DNA of 32,247 bases from Longivirga sp036510975. GTDB taxonomy: Bacteria > Actinomycetota > Actinomycetes > S36-B12 > CAIYMF01. Below are positions 22,493-31,493 of the stretch, in pieces; the first letter of the stretch is position 1; the number at the start of each line of letters is the position of its first letter. Under the pieces are notes generated by a model, which saw only the letters and a program-made list of their open reading frames with translations, was not told the origin of the DNA and ran no database searches. The stretch is taken from NCBI GenBank assembly GCA_036510975.1, contig DATCCY010000014.1:1-32247 (forward strand). The letters are read 5' to 3'. The translations under genes were made by a program, and so were the position numbers.

Positions 22493-23344
22493 TCAGCCAG
22501 GGCGCGGACCGCGCCGAGCCTGCGTCGGACGGCGGCCGGGTCCCTGCGGCGAGGGCCCCGGTCCTGGCTGGCACGTCGGGCACCACCAGGTGACCCGGTC
22601 GTACGGCGGGTCACCCTGCAACGCCGCGGCCACCCGCCCTCCGCAGCGCCGGCACGCCCGGGCACCGCGGCCGTAGACCCAGTGCTCGCGCCCGGGCCTC
22701 GGGTCACCGGTGGTCGACTGCGACGCGTGGGTTCTGTTCGCCTCGAGCAGGCGTCGGGCTCGGTCCACCAGCGCGCCGAGGTCGTCGACGTCGGCGACGC
22801 GCGCCCAGGGCGAGATCCTCTGCAGGAAGAGGCTCTCCGCCTTGTAGATGTTGCCGATGCCGGCGAGGTTGGCCTGGTCGAGCAGCGCCTGGCCGATCTC
22901 GCGGTCGGGGGCGGCAAGCAGCCGCCGAACCGCCTCGTCACGGTCGAACGCCGGATCGAGCAGGTCCGGTCCGAGATGGCCGACGACGTCGCCCTCGCGG
23001 GCCGTCTCCAGGATCTCGAGCACCGGCAGCCGGTAGCCGATCGCGTCCCACTCTGCCGTCGACAGCACGACCCGGACCTCGTGGTCGGGGCCGCCCGTCC
23101 ACCGCGTGCCGGGGCGGTGCAGGTGCCAAGCGCCGTCCATCCGGAGGTGCGAGTGGACCGTGAGGCCGCCCTCGACACGGAGGAGGAGGTGCTTGCCCCG
23201 CGGGACGACGCCGAGGACGGCGCGCCCGGACAGGTCGGTGGTGGCCAGCTGTGGCACGCGGAAGTCCGTGCGGGTCAGCCGTTCTCGGCCGAGCGTGCGG
23301 TCCAGGTTCTGCGCGACGAGCCACACGGTGTCGCCCTCGGGCAC
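22493..23344 (-). CDS. nei2: Endonuclease VIII (Fpg/Nei family DNA glycosylase)
   Basis: The 283-residue product removes oxidised pyrimidines and cuts the abasic site. After removal of the initiator, catalytic P2-E3 (PEGDTVW) is in place. K51 in PRGKHLLLR is the beta-hairpin lysine, the H2TH region reads ALLDQANLAGIGNIYKAES, and the zinc finger is CxxC...CxxC (C231, C234, C255, C258). The sequence resembles mycobacterial Nei2 throughout, for example IHSHLQMDGSW there versus VHSHLRMDGAW here. GTG 23344 is fixed by the PEGD motif. The gene lies near lhr, its usual neighbour, but a plus-strand gene intervenes. A G/P/R-rich C-terminal tail of about 25 residues follows the zinc finger. Confidence 0.95.
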   Translation of the reverse strand: MPEGDTVWLVAQNLDRTLGRERLTRTDFRVPQLATTDLSGRAVLGVVPRGKHLLLRVEGGLTVHSHLRMDGAWHLHRPGTRWTGGPDHEVRVVLSTAEWDAIGYRLPVLEILETAREGDVVGHLGPDLLDPAFDRDEAVRRLLAAPDREIGQALLDQANLAGIGNIYKAESLFLQRISPWARVADVDDLGALVDRARRLLEANRTHASQSTTGDPRPGREHWVYGRGARACRRCGGRVAAALQGDPPYDRVTWWCPTCQPGPGPSPQGPGRRPTQARRGPRPG

Positions 23345-23472
23345 GGCGCACCTCCTCGGGGTCGGGTGCCGGGCGCGGACCGGCGTAGAGGATCCTGCCG
23401 GGGAACAACGCGGCGCGCGAGGTGCGTTGGTGCGGATCGGGTGCACTCGCACCGATGAGGGAGGGTCTCGTC

Positions 23473-24126
23473 ATGAGGATCGCCGTCCTGGGCACGGGTG
23501 TGGTGGGCACCACGCTGGGCGCCGCGTTCGTCCGCGCGGGTCACGAGGTGCGGCTCGGGTCGCGCACCGCGGGCAACGAGAAGTCGGTGGCGTGGGTCGC
23601 CGCGACCGGCGCCGGCGCGAGCGAGGGCACGTTCGCCGACGCCGCGGCCTGGGGCGAGGTCGTCGTGAACGCGACGGGCGGTCTCGTGTCGATCGAGGCG
23701 CTGAACGCCGCAGGGGCGGCGAACCTCGCCGCCAAGGTCCTGCTCGACCTCTCCAACCCGCTCGACTTCTCCGACGGCTTCCCGCCGAAGGTCGCCCAGC
23801 CCGACGGGCGCTCGCTGGCCGAGCAGATCCAGTCGGCCTTCCCCGAGGCGCGCGTGGTCAAGACCCTCAACACGATGAACGTCTCGGTCAGTGCCGCCCC
23901 GCGCTCGCTGTCGGGCCCCCACACGGTGTTCGTGGCCGGCGACGACGCGGACGCCAAGGCGGTGGCCGTCGACCTGCTGCTCGGGCTCGGCTGGACGCGC
24001 GAGGAGATCATCGACGCGGGCGGCATCGGTGCCTCGCGCGGCCTCGAGCTCTACCTCTCGCTGTGGCTCAGCCTCATGGGCACCTTCGGGACGCCGGCGT
24101 TCAACATCAGCGTCGTCCGGGCGTAG
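23473..24126 (+). CDS. NADPH-dependent F420 reductase-like protein (NpdG/DUF NAD-binding family)
   Basis: The 217-residue product has the Rossmann start MRIAVLGTGVVGTTLGAAFVRAGHEVRLGSR, with glycine loop GTGVVG and a S-R pair fitting NADPH. LDLSNPLDF, ARVVKTLNTMNVSV and FVAGDDADAKAVAVDLL are typical of the NADPH:F420 reductase/NADP oxidoreductase family. True F420 reduction is not proven; many members act as general NADP oxidoreductases. ATG 23473 has a strong GAGGGAGG ribosome site 8-16 nt upstream. The gene is divergent from nei2 (128 nt) and convergent with lhr, so it separates the usual lhr-nei2 pair. Confidence 0.85.
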   Translation: MRIAVLGTGVVGTTLGAAFVRAGHEVRLGSRTAGNEKSVAWVAATGAGASEGTFADAAAWGEVVVNATGGLVSIEALNAAGAANLAAKVLLDLSNPLDFSDGFPPKVAQPDGRSLAEQIQSAFPEARVVKTLNTMNVSVSAAPRSLSGPHTVFVAGDDADAKAVAVDLLLGLGWTREEIIDAGGIGASRGLELYLSLWLSLMGTFGTPAFNISVVRA

Positions 24127-24137
24127 GCCTCGAGGAG

Positions 24138-24218
24138 TCAGTCCCAGCGCTCCGCGCCCAGCGGTGACACGGAGACGAGCACGTCGAAGCCCTGCACCAC
24201 TGATGTGGAGAGCGTCAC
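24138..24218 (-). CDS. Candidate 26-aa microprotein overlapping the lhr stop
   Basis: A GTG at 24218 overlaps the lhr TGA stop as GTGA, giving 26 codons that end at TGA 24138-24140. The product ends VLVSVSPLGAERWD. No ribosome site is expected for a coupled start. The same 4-nt GTGA link joins DUF2461/azlC, azlC/azlD, azlD/ltrA and MarR/DHA2 in this window, so the arrangement looks designed. It may equally be a chance frame in high-GC DNA or the remnant of a longer gene. No function can be given. Confidence 0.35.
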   Translation of the reverse strand: MTLSTSVVQGFDVLVSVSPLGAERWD

Positions 24219-27200
24219 CCGCGCAGGCGCAGGCCCTGGGGAGTCGCGGTGAAGCCGGCGGACTCGAGCGCGGCTCCGAGCGGGGAGCGAGGTGAGAGCA
24301 CCGACTCGCCGTCGGCCTTCTGCACGGTGAGCCGGCCGAGCACGCCGCCGCGCACGGCCGCCGCGAGGGCTGCGGTGGCGCTGCGCAGGACGTCGGCGTC
24401 GTCGGACCAGGTGAGGAACGTGCGACCGCCGCGCTCGACGTACAGCACGAGGGCGCCCTCGACGAGCACCACCAGTGCGCCGGCCTTGCGTCCCGGCTTG
24501 TGGCCGCTCGCGACCGCGTCAGCCTGGACCGGCCACCCGAGCGCGGCGCCGTACGGGTTGGCCGGGTCGGTGGCGGCGAGCACCAGCGAGGAAGGCGGTG
24601 CCGACGGGCCGCGACGCTCGGGGGCGACGGCGCGGACGCGGTCGATCGCGCCCGGCAGCGCGAACTGGGCGGCACCGAGGCCCTCGACCACGTAGGCCCG
24701 ACGGCACCGCCCCGCGTCCTCGTACGCCGACAAGACGCGGTAGACGCCGGCGAACCCGCCGCCGACACGCTCGGCCATCACCGCCCCGCGCGTGACGACG
24801 CCGTGCCGGTCGAGCAATCCCTCGGCCAGGGCGGCCGCACGCAGCGTGAGGTCGACCGAGCGCGGCTCGACCAGCGACCACCGGCCGCTCACCGACGGCG
24901 GCCCGGTGCGGGTCGGCAGCGACGAGCGAGGTCGGGCGTAGCGGGCGCGCGGTCCACCGCGCGAGGGCGCCGCCGCGGTGCGCGGCCTGCGCCCCGGGCC
25001 GGCGATGCGTGCGCGCAGCGGTGCCCAGGTGTCGCCGGTGACCTGCCCCGACCACACGAGGTCCCACAGGGACTCGGTCAGCCGCGCGTCGTCGATGCCG
25101 CCTGCCCCCGGCGCCACCAGCGGGCCGACCCGGTCGGACAGGGCGCGGAAGAACCAGCCGCCGCCGGATGCGAGGGTGTCGAGCAGCGCCCGGTGGACGT
25201 CGTCGAGCTCGAGCTCCGCGATCTCCGGCAGGAGCAGCGCGGCCGAGTCCGCGGGCGCTAGCGCGACGAAGCCGTCACCGCCCGTCAGCGCACCGGCTCC
25301 GGCCCAGACCACCTCGCCGGAGGAGGTGAGCTCGTCGAGCATCGCGGGCTGGAAGCCCTCGACCCGCGCGGGCAGCACGAGGGTCTCCCAGGCCGACGCC
25401 GGGACGACGACGCCGGCCAGCTGCTCGACGACGCGCAGCACGCCGTCCGGGCCGCGCAGGCGACCTCCCACCTGCTGCCAGGCGGGGAGGAAGATGCCGA
25501 GGGTCTCGGGCGCCACGGGCTCTGCCTCGCGCCGCAGCGCTGCGACCGACCGGCGGCGGACCAGCCGCAGGACCTCGGCGTCGCACCACTCCGTGCCGGA
25601 CCCGCCGGGCCGGAACTCGCCGGTGACGACGCGCCCGGAGGCCGCGAGCCGGGTGAGCGCGCCAAGGACGACGGCGTTGCCCAGGCCGAAGGCGGCGGCG
25701 ACCTCGGCGGCGTGGAACGGACCGTGGGTGCGCGCCCAGCGCGAGACGAGGTCGCCGACGGGGTCGGCCACGATCTCGAGGAACGCGTCCGGCAGCCCGA
25801 CGGGCAGGGCGGTGCCGAGCGCGTCGCGCAGCCGCGCGGCGTCCTCGACCGCGGCCACGTGGACCTCGCCCCCGATGCGCACCTCGATGGCGCGGCGCGC
25901 CGCGAGCAGCGAGTCGACCCACTCGGGCGCGGCACCGCGCTCGGCGAGCTGGGTGCGGCGGAGCGGTCCGAGCATCCGCAGCAGGTCGGCCACACCCTCG
26001 GCGTCGCACGCATGCCTGTCGCTGACCAGTCGCTGCAGCTCGACCTCGACCTGGGCGAGCGACTCCGGGTCGAGCAGGTCGCGCAGCTCGGCCTGCCCGA
26101 GCAGCTCGGCGAGCAGGGTCGGGTCGAGGCTGAGCGCGGCGGCGCGGCGCTCGGCCAGCGGGGAGTCGCCCTCGTAGAGGTAGGCGGCGACGTATCCGAA
26201 GAGCAGCGAGCGCGCGAAGGGCGACGGGGTCGGCGTCTCGACCTCGACCACCCGGACCTCACGGGACTGCACCGATCGCATGAGGGCCACGAGACCGGGG
26301 ACGTCGTAGACGTCCTGCAGCACCTCGCGCATCGTCTCGAGCACGATGGGGAAGGAGCCGTACTGCGACGCGACCGACAGCAGCTGCGCGGACCTCTGGC
26401 GCTGCTGCCACAGGGGTGAGCGCTTGCCCGGGTTGCGCCGGGGAAGCAGCAGTGCGCGTGACGCCGACTCGCGGAACCTCGCCGCGAACAGCGCCGATCC
26501 GCCGGCCTCGGCCGTGACCAGGGCCTCGACGTTGTCCGGGTCGAGGATCACGGCCTCGACGACGTCGCGCAGGATGTCGTCGTCCTCGACGTCGGGCAGC
26601 CGCAGCACGATGCCGTCGTCGGCGTGCATCACCTGCGCGTCGACCCCGAACCGCTCGCGGATCCGCGCTCCGACGGCCAGCGCCCACGGCGCGTGCACCT
26701 GCGCCCCGAACGGCGAGTGCAGCACGATGCGCCAGTCGCCGAGCTCGTCGCGCACCCGCTCGACGAGCAGGGTCCGGTCGTCGGGCAGGTGCCCGGTGGC
26801 CGCGCGCTGGTCGTCGAGGTAGGCGAGCAGGTTGTTGCGCGCGCGCTCGTCGAGGCCCGTCGCGGTGAGGCGGGCCAGTGCGTCGTCGCGGGGCAGCGCC
26901 GCGACCTCGCGGACGAAGCCGCCCATCGCGCGGCCGAGCTCGTAGGGCCGGCCCAGGGAGTCGCCGTGCCAGAACGGGAGCCGGCCGGCCAGACCGGGTG
27001 CGGGCGAGACCAGGACGCGGTCGTGGGTGATGTCCTCGATGCGCCAGCTCGAGGCACCGAGGGAGAAGACGTCGCCGATCCGGGACTCGTAGACCATCTC
27101 CTCGTCGAGCTCCCCGACGCGAGATCCCTTCTCTCCCACGAGGAAGACGCCGAACAGACCCCGGTCCGGGATCGTCCCGCCGCTGGTCACCGCGAGGCGT

Positions 27201-28801
27201 TGCGCTCCCGGTCGACCTGTGAGGGTGCCCGTGGTGCGGTCCCACACGAGGCGGGGCCGCAGCTCGGCGAACTCGTCGCTAGGGTAGCGACCGGCGAGCA
27301 TGTCGAGCACGGCGTCGTACGCCGACTGCGGGAGCGAGGCGAACGGCGCGGCGCGGCGCACGAGCGCGAGCGCGTCGTCGACGTGCCAGCTCTCCATCGC
27401 GGTCATGGCGACGAGCTGCTGGGCGAGGACGTCGAGCGGGTTGCGCGGCATGCGCATCGACTCGATGAGGCCCTCGCGCATGCGCTGCGCGACCACCGCG
27501 GTCTGCACGAGGTCGCCGCGGTACTTCGGCAGCACGACGCCCTTGCTCACGGCACCGACCTGGTGCCCGGCGCGCCCGACGCGCTGCAGCCCGCTCGCCA
27601 CCGACGGCGGGGACTCCACCTGGATCACGAGGTCGACCGCGCCCATGTCGACACCGAGCTCGAGGCTGCTGGTCGCGACCACCGCGGGGAGCCGACCGGC
27701 CTTGAGGTCCTCCTCGATGATGGCGCGCTGCTCCTTGCTCACCGACCCGTGGTGCGCACGTGCGAGCACGCTCGGTGCGCCGCCCGTGGAGCCGGACTGC
27801 CCCATCGACGCTGCAGGTGCTGAGCCGGTCTCCAGGGACTCGCCGCTCTGGCGCTCCGCCCAGATCTCATTGAGCCGCGCGGTGAGCCGCTCGGCGAGGC
27901 GGCGCGAGTTCGCGAACACGATGGTCGAGCGGTGGGCGGCCACGAGGTCGACGACGCGCTCCTCGAGGTGCGGCCAGATCGAGGTGCGGGTCGGGTCGGC
28001 GGCGGCAGACCCGCTCACCTCGCCCGTGCTGGCTCCCAGCTCGGCCATGTCGTCGACCGGCACGACGACCTCGAGCTGCCACGACTTGGTGTTCGGCGGC
28101 TGCACGACCGTGACCGGGCGCGACCCGCCGAGGAACGATGCGACCTCCTCGACGGGACGCACCGTGGCCGACAGGCCGATGCGCTGTGCCGGCTGGGGGA
28201 GCAGAGCGTCGAGGCGTTCCAGCGAGATCGCGAGGTGGGCGCCGCGCTTGGTGCCGGCCAGCGCGTGCACCTCGTCGACGATCACGGTGGTCACGCCGCG
28301 CAGCGAGTCGCGTGCGGCGGAGGTCAGGACGAGGAACAGTGACTCGGGGGTCGTGATGAACACGTCGGGCGGCCGGGTGCCGAAGCGCCGTCGCTCGTCC
28401 GCGGGCGTGTCGCCCGACCGGACGCCCACCGTGACGTCGGGCTCGGCCAGGCCGAGCCGCACGGACTCGCGGCGTATCCCGGTCAGCGGGCTGCGCAGGT
28501 TGCGCTCGACGTCGACGGCGAGGGCCTTGAGCGGCGAGACGTAGAGCACGCGGCAGCGCAGCCGCGGGTCGTCCGGCGGCGGTGCGGCGGCGACCTGGTC
28601 GAGCGCCCACAGGAACGCCGCGAGGGTCTTGCCCGAGCCGGTCGGGGCTACGACGAGGGCGTGCTCGCCCGAGGAGATCGCGTCCCAGGCGCCGACCTGC
28701 GCTGGTGTTGCGGTCTCGAACGCCGAGCCGAACCAGGCTCGCGTGGCGGGGGAGAAGCGCGCCAGCACGTCCTCGGACGGGGGCGGCGCGGTCCTGGGCA
28801 C
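24215..28801 (-). CDS. lhr: Lhr family ATP-dependent DNA helicase
   Basis: The 1528-residue product has the full Lhr layout. The Lhr-Core comprises two RecA domains, a winged helix and a beta-barrel, and is followed by the long C-terminal domain. Seen motifs are APTGSGKT (Walker A, 52-59), VSPLKALAVDVERNL, DEVH (176-179), GLSATVRP (motif III region), LELGVDMGAVDLVIQ and QRVGRAGHQ (motif VI). DEVH is the Lhr form of the DExH box. Lhr translocates 3'-5' and unwinds RNA:DNA hybrids; mycobacterial Lhr is damage-induced and its gene neighbours nei2. GTG 28801 with an AGGATGG ribosome site is chosen over longer in-frame options without homology. Confidence 0.95.
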   Translation of the reverse strand: MPRTAPPPSEDVLARFSPATRAWFGSAFETATPAQVGAWDAISSGEHALVVAPTGSGKTLAAFLWALDQVAAAPPPDDPRLRCRVLYVSPLKALAVDVERNLRSPLTGIRRESVRLGLAEPDVTVGVRSGDTPADERRRFGTRPPDVFITTPESLFLVLTSAARDSLRGVTTVIVDEVHALAGTKRGAHLAISLERLDALLPQPAQRIGLSATVRPVEEVASFLGGSRPVTVVQPPNTKSWQLEVVVPVDDMAELGASTGEVSGSAAADPTRTSIWPHLEERVVDLVAAHRSTIVFANSRRLAERLTARLNEIWAERQSGESLETGSAPAASMGQSGSTGGAPSVLARAHHGSVSKEQRAIIEEDLKAGRLPAVVATSSLELGVDMGAVDLVIQVESPPSVASGLQRVGRAGHQVGAVSKGVVLPKYRGDLVQTAVVAQRMREGLIESMRMPRNPLDVLAQQLVAMTAMESWHVDDALALVRRAAPFASLPQSAYDAVLDMLAGRYPSDEFAELRPRLVWDRTTGTLTGRPGAQRLAVTSGGTIPDRGLFGVFLVGEKGSRVGELDEEMVYESRIGDVFSLGASSWRIEDITHDRVLVSPAPGLAGRLPFWHGDSLGRPYELGRAMGGFVREVAALPRDDALARLTATGLDERARNNLLAYLDDQRAATGHLPDDRTLLVERVRDELGDWRIVLHSPFGAQVHAPWALAVGARIRERFGVDAQVMHADDGIVLRLPDVEDDDILRDVVEAVILDPDNVEALVTAEAGGSALFAARFRESASRALLLPRRNPGKRSPLWQQRQRSAQLLSVASQYGSFPIVLETMREVLQDVYDVPGLVALMRSVQSREVRVVEVETPTPSPFARSLLFGYVAAYLYEGDSPLAERRAAALSLDPTLLAELLGQAELRDLLDPESLAQVEVELQRLVSDRHACDAEGVADLLRMLGPLRRTQLAERGAAPEWVDSLLAARRAIEVRIGGEVHVAAVEDAARLRDALGTALPVGLPDAFLEIVADPVGDLVSRWARTHGPFHAAEVAAAFGLGNAVVLGALTRLAASGRVVTGEFRPGGSGTEWCDAEVLRLVRRRSVAALRREAEPVAPETLGIFLPAWQQVGGRLRGPDGVLRVVEQLAGVVVPASAWETLVLPARVEGFQPAMLDELTSSGEVVWAGAGALTGGDGFVALAPADSAALLLPEIAELELDDVHRALLDTLASGGGWFFRALSDRVGPLVAPGAGGIDDARLTESLWDLVWSGQVTGDTWAPLRARIAGPGRRPRTAAAPSRGGPRARYARPRSSLPTRTGPPSVSGRWSLVEPRSVDLTLRAAALAEGLLDRHGVVTRGAVMAERVGGGFAGVYRVLSAYEDAGRCRRAYVVEGLGAAQFALPGAIDRVRAVAPERRGPSAPPSSLVLAATDPANPYGAALGWPVQADAVASGHKPGRKAGALVVLVEGALVLYVERGGRTFLTWSDDADVLRSATAALAAAVRGGVLGRLTVQKADGESVLSPRSPLGAALESAGFTATPQGLRLRG

Positions 28802-28898
28802 GGGACCATCCTGTCGTGCCCGCCCGACACCGTGGCACGCTGTGCGACGAGGACGGCGCCCGACCGCGCGCCGCGAGGACCGGCGGGAGGTGACGCAC

Positions 28899-29159
28899 GT
28901 GCTGACGTCGTACGCCGTGCCGCTGGGCGAGGCCACGACGGCCGGACCACTGGCGGCGCTCGTCGTGACCGTCGTCCTGCTCCTGCTCCTCGGCGCGGTC
29001 TTCTGGTCCTTCCTGCGCCGGTCCCGGCGCGACGGTGTCGCCCCGCTCGCGGTCGACAGCCTCGAGCCGAGGCACCTGCCCGAGCCGGCCGACCCGACCG
29101 AGCTGCCCCGGCCGAGCGAGCTTCGCGAGGACGGCCGGCCGCCGGCGGAGCCGTCGTGA
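28899..29159 (+). CDS. Small single-pass membrane protein, 86 aa
   Basis: I do not recognise a family. The product has one strongly hydrophobic segment at about 17-39 (AALVVTVVLLLLLGAVFW), then a positive stop (LRRSRRD) and a proline-rich acidic tail of about 40 residues. The positive residues after the helix put the tail in the cytoplasm. GTG 28899 is chosen because GGGAGG (28885-28890) lies 8 nt upstream; GTG 28890 overlaps that site. It is divergent from lhr (97 nt) and 16 nt before DUF3046, with which it is probably cotranscribed. Confidence 0.7.
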   Translation: MLTSYAVPLGEATTAGPLAALVVTVVLLLLLGAVFWSFLRRSRRDGVAPLAVDSLEPRHLPEPADPTELPRPSELREDGRPPAEPS

Positions 29160-29175
29160 CGAGGCCGGCAGACCC

Positions 29176-29370
29176 ATGCGGCTGACGGACTTCTGGACCC
29201 GGCTCGAGCACGCGCTCGGTGCCGGCTACGCCCGGTCGTGGGCGCACGACCATGTGCTCTCCTCGCTCGGTGGTCGCACGGTCGACGAGGCGATCGCGGA
29301 CGGCGAGGAGACGGTCCACGTCTGGCGTGCGGTCCACGCCGAGCTGCGGCTGCACCCCAGCGACCGCTGA
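29176..29370 (+). CDS. DUF3046 domain protein
   Basis: The 64-residue product matches DUF3046 throughout: MRLTDFWTRLEHALGAGYARSW, then HDHVLSSLGGRTVDEAIADGEE and VWRAVHAELRL. Function is unknown. In many actinobacteria the gene lies just upstream of recA (Rv2738c in M. tuberculosis), as here if the efflux pair at 29459-31485 is disregarded. ATG 29176 follows the small membrane protein gene by 16 nt. A hairpin follows the stop. Confidence 0.92.
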   Translation: MRLTDFWTRLEHALGAGYARSWAHDHVLSSLGGRTVDEAIADGEETVHVWRAVHAELRLHPSDR

Positions 29371-29405
29371 GCGGCGACTGGCGTCCCGGCGGCGCCGGTC
29401 ATGAC

Positions 29406-29443
29406 GACGCGGCCGCCACCCCCGGGAGGATGACGGCCGCGTC
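29406..29443. terminator. 10-bp hairpin between convergent DUF3046 and DHA2 genes
   Basis: GACGCGGCCG (29406-29415) pairs exactly with CGGCCGCGTC (29434-29443) around an 18-nt loop. It lies between convergent stops at 29370 and 29459, so it may terminate both transcripts. Confidence 0.6.
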
Positions 29444-29458
29444 CGGTCCGGCTACATG

Positions 29459-31030
29459 TCAGTCCATGACCGGCAGGGGCACGGCGGCGTCGTCCGCGAG
29501 GACGTGCGCGGTGTCCTGGTGCGTGCGCAGCCGGACCTCGGGGAGGATCAGCGCGAGGACGAACGCCACGACCATGAACGGCACCGCGACCAGGAACGTC
29601 GTGTCCATCGCGCGGGCGAACGCACCGAGGACCTGCTCCTGGACGGCGGGCGGAAGCGCGTTGATGTTGCTGATCGACGACGTGACGTCGCTGCCGGCCG
29701 CACCCGCGTTCGGGAACACGCCGGTGAGCTCCGCCGCTAGCCTCGCGGTCCACACCGCGCCGAAGAACGCGGTGCCGAACGAGCCGCCGATGGAGCGGAA
29801 GAACGTCGAGCCGCTGGTCGCCGCACCCATCAGCTTCGGCTCGACCGTGTTCTGCACGGCGAGGACGAGCACCTGCATCACGTTGCCGAGACCGGCACCG
29901 AGGACGAACATCGCGAGCGCGGAGAACCAGTACGGCGAGTCGACGCCCATGTGGCTCATCAGGTAGAGGCCGATGGCCGCGAGCCCGGTGCCGACGATCG
30001 GGAAGATCTTGTAGCGCCCGAGCTTGGTGATGAGCTGACCCGAGAGCACCGACGTGAGGAGCACGCCGACCATGAGCGGCAGCAGCATGAGGCCCGCCTC
30101 GGTCGGCGTCGACCCGCGCACCACCTGGAAGTAGATCGAGAGGTAGACGATCGACCCGAACATCGCGAAGCCCACGATGAAGCCGATCATCGACGAGACC
30201 CGGAAGACCTTGTTGCTGAAGAGCGTCATCGGGACGATGGGCTCGTCGATGCGCAGCTCGTGCAGCACGAACCAGACGCCGAGCAGGACGCCGGCGACAC
30301 CGAGGCCGATGATCTGCGGCGAGGTCCAGTCGTACTGGTGGCCGCCCCAGACCGTGACGAGCAGCAGCGCCGTGACGCTCGTGACGAGCAGCGCGGAGCC
30401 GAGCCAGTCGATCGGCTTCTTCTCGTGCTTCACCGGCAGGTGCAGGACGGCGCCGAGGACGAGGAAGGCGACGATACCCAGCGGCACGTTGATGTAGAAG
30501 ATCCAGCGCCACGACAGGTGCTGGGTGAACCAGCCGCCGAGCAGCGGCCCGATGACCGACGAGATGCCGAACACCGCGCCGAACAGGCCGGCGTAGCGAC
30601 CGCGCTCGCGCGGGGGGATGAGGTCGGCGATGACCGCCATGACCAGGACCATGAGGCCGCCGCCGCCGATGCCCTGCAGCGCACGGGTGCCGATCAGCTG
30701 CGCCATGTTCTGCGAGGCGCCCGCGAGCATCGAGCCGATGACGAACACGACGATGGACGTCTGCAGCATGAGCTTGCGGCCGTAGAGGTCGGAGATCTTG
30801 CCCCAGATGGGCGTGCTCGCGGTCGATGCGAGCAGGTAGGCGGTGACGACCCACGAGAGCTCGTTGAGGCCGCCGAGGTCGCTGGTGATGGTCGGCAGGG
30901 CCGTCGACACGATGGTCTGGTCGAGGGCGGCCAGCAGCATCGTGAGCATGAGCGCGCCGAGGATGAGGCGCAGGTGGCGTCGACTCGACTCCACCTCGGG
31001 GTCGAACACGAACGCGTCGGGCGTGGTCAC
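29459..31030 (-). CDS. DHA2 family MFS drug efflux transporter (EmrB/QacA type)
   Basis: The 523-residue product has about 14 hydrophobic segments. It carries the DHA2 signature LDQTIVSTALPTI in segment 1, motif A as GKISDLYGRKLML, and motif C-like SVIGPLLGGWFTQHLSWRWIFYINVPLG. These are proton-driven drug/proton antiporters; the substrate cannot be read. GTG 31030 overlaps the MarR stop as GTGA, so the pump is translated with its regulator. The pair sits between DUF3046 and recA and is an insertion relative to the conserved gene order. Confidence 0.93.
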   Translation of the reverse strand: MTTPDAFVFDPEVESSRRHLRLILGALMLTMLLAALDQTIVSTALPTITSDLGGLNELSWVVTAYLLASTASTPIWGKISDLYGRKLMLQTSIVVFVIGSMLAGASQNMAQLIGTRALQGIGGGGLMVLVMAVIADLIPPRERGRYAGLFGAVFGISSVIGPLLGGWFTQHLSWRWIFYINVPLGIVAFLVLGAVLHLPVKHEKKPIDWLGSALLVTSVTALLLVTVWGGHQYDWTSPQIIGLGVAGVLLGVWFVLHELRIDEPIVPMTLFSNKVFRVSSMIGFIVGFAMFGSIVYLSIYFQVVRGSTPTEAGLMLLPLMVGVLLTSVLSGQLITKLGRYKIFPIVGTGLAAIGLYLMSHMGVDSPYWFSALAMFVLGAGLGNVMQVLVLAVQNTVEPKLMGAATSGSTFFRSIGGSFGTAFFGAVWTARLAAELTGVFPNAGAAGSDVTSSISNINALPPAVQEQVLGAFARAMDTTFLVAVPFMVVAFVLALILPEVRLRTHQDTAHVLADDAAVPLPVMD

Positions 31031-31485
31031 AGGGTCTCCAGGTCGTGGGCGAGGCGGGTCATCAGCGCGGAGAGGGTGGATACGTCGTCGGCCGGCCATC
31101 CGGCGGTGGCGGAGGCGAGCAGGGCGGTGCGGGCGCGTACCGCGTCGGCGAGGAACACGCGGCCCTCGTCGGTGACGGTCAGCAGCGAGGCCCGGCGGTC
31201 GTCCGGGTCGGGGGAGCGGGTCAGCAGCCCGGCGTCCTCGAGGCCGCGCAGGTGCCGGCTGATCGTCGAGAGGTCGAGCGCGGTGGCGTCGGCGAGGTCG
31301 GTGGCGCGCACCGGGGCGAGCCGGTCGACGTGGCCGAGCAGGAACGCTCGGGCGCTCGTGTCCGGGTCTCCCGACCTGCGCTTGAGGTGGGTGACCAGGG
31401 CGCTGAGCGCGACCACCAGGTCCGCCGGTCGCTCGGCCGACCCGCCCTCCCCGGCGGTCGCCGGTGAGGTGGTTGCTTGTGTCAT
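31027..31485 (-). CDS. MarR family transcriptional regulator
   Basis: The 152-residue product has a MarR winged helix: VRATDLADATALDLSTISRHLRGLEDAGLLTRSPDPDDRRASLLTVTDEG, including the DDRR wing tip. Helices before and after form the dimer. ATG 31485 is preferred because a TACCTT box lies 6 nt upstream. The stop overlaps the DHA2 gene start. Two inverted repeats lie at the start codon and upstream of it (31473-31493 and 31507-31520), both candidate operators. Confidence 0.92.
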   Translation of the reverse strand: MTQATTSPATAGEGGSAERPADLVVALSALVTHLKRRSGDPDTSARAFLLGHVDRLAPVRATDLADATALDLSTISRHLRGLEDAGLLTRSPDPDDRRASLLTVTDEGRVFLADAVRARTALLASATAGWPADDVSTLSALMTRLAHDLETL

Positions 31486-31493
31486 GCAAGTAA
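31473..31493. promoter_or_regulatory. MarR operator candidate over the start codon, with -10 box
   Basis: TTGCTTG (31473-31479) and CAAGTAA (31487-31493) form an imperfect inverted repeat with a 7-nt centre holding the marR start codon. The -10 box TACCTT (minus strand, 31497-31492) lies 6 nt before ATG 31485 and overlaps the arm. A bound MarR dimer here would block transcription. Confidence 0.5.

Noticed and set aside
28629..28898. Longer start for the small membrane protein (176 aa form)
   Set aside because: The extra N terminus overlaps the lhr 5' end in antisense and is low-complexity; GTG 28899 has a well-spaced GGGAGG site.
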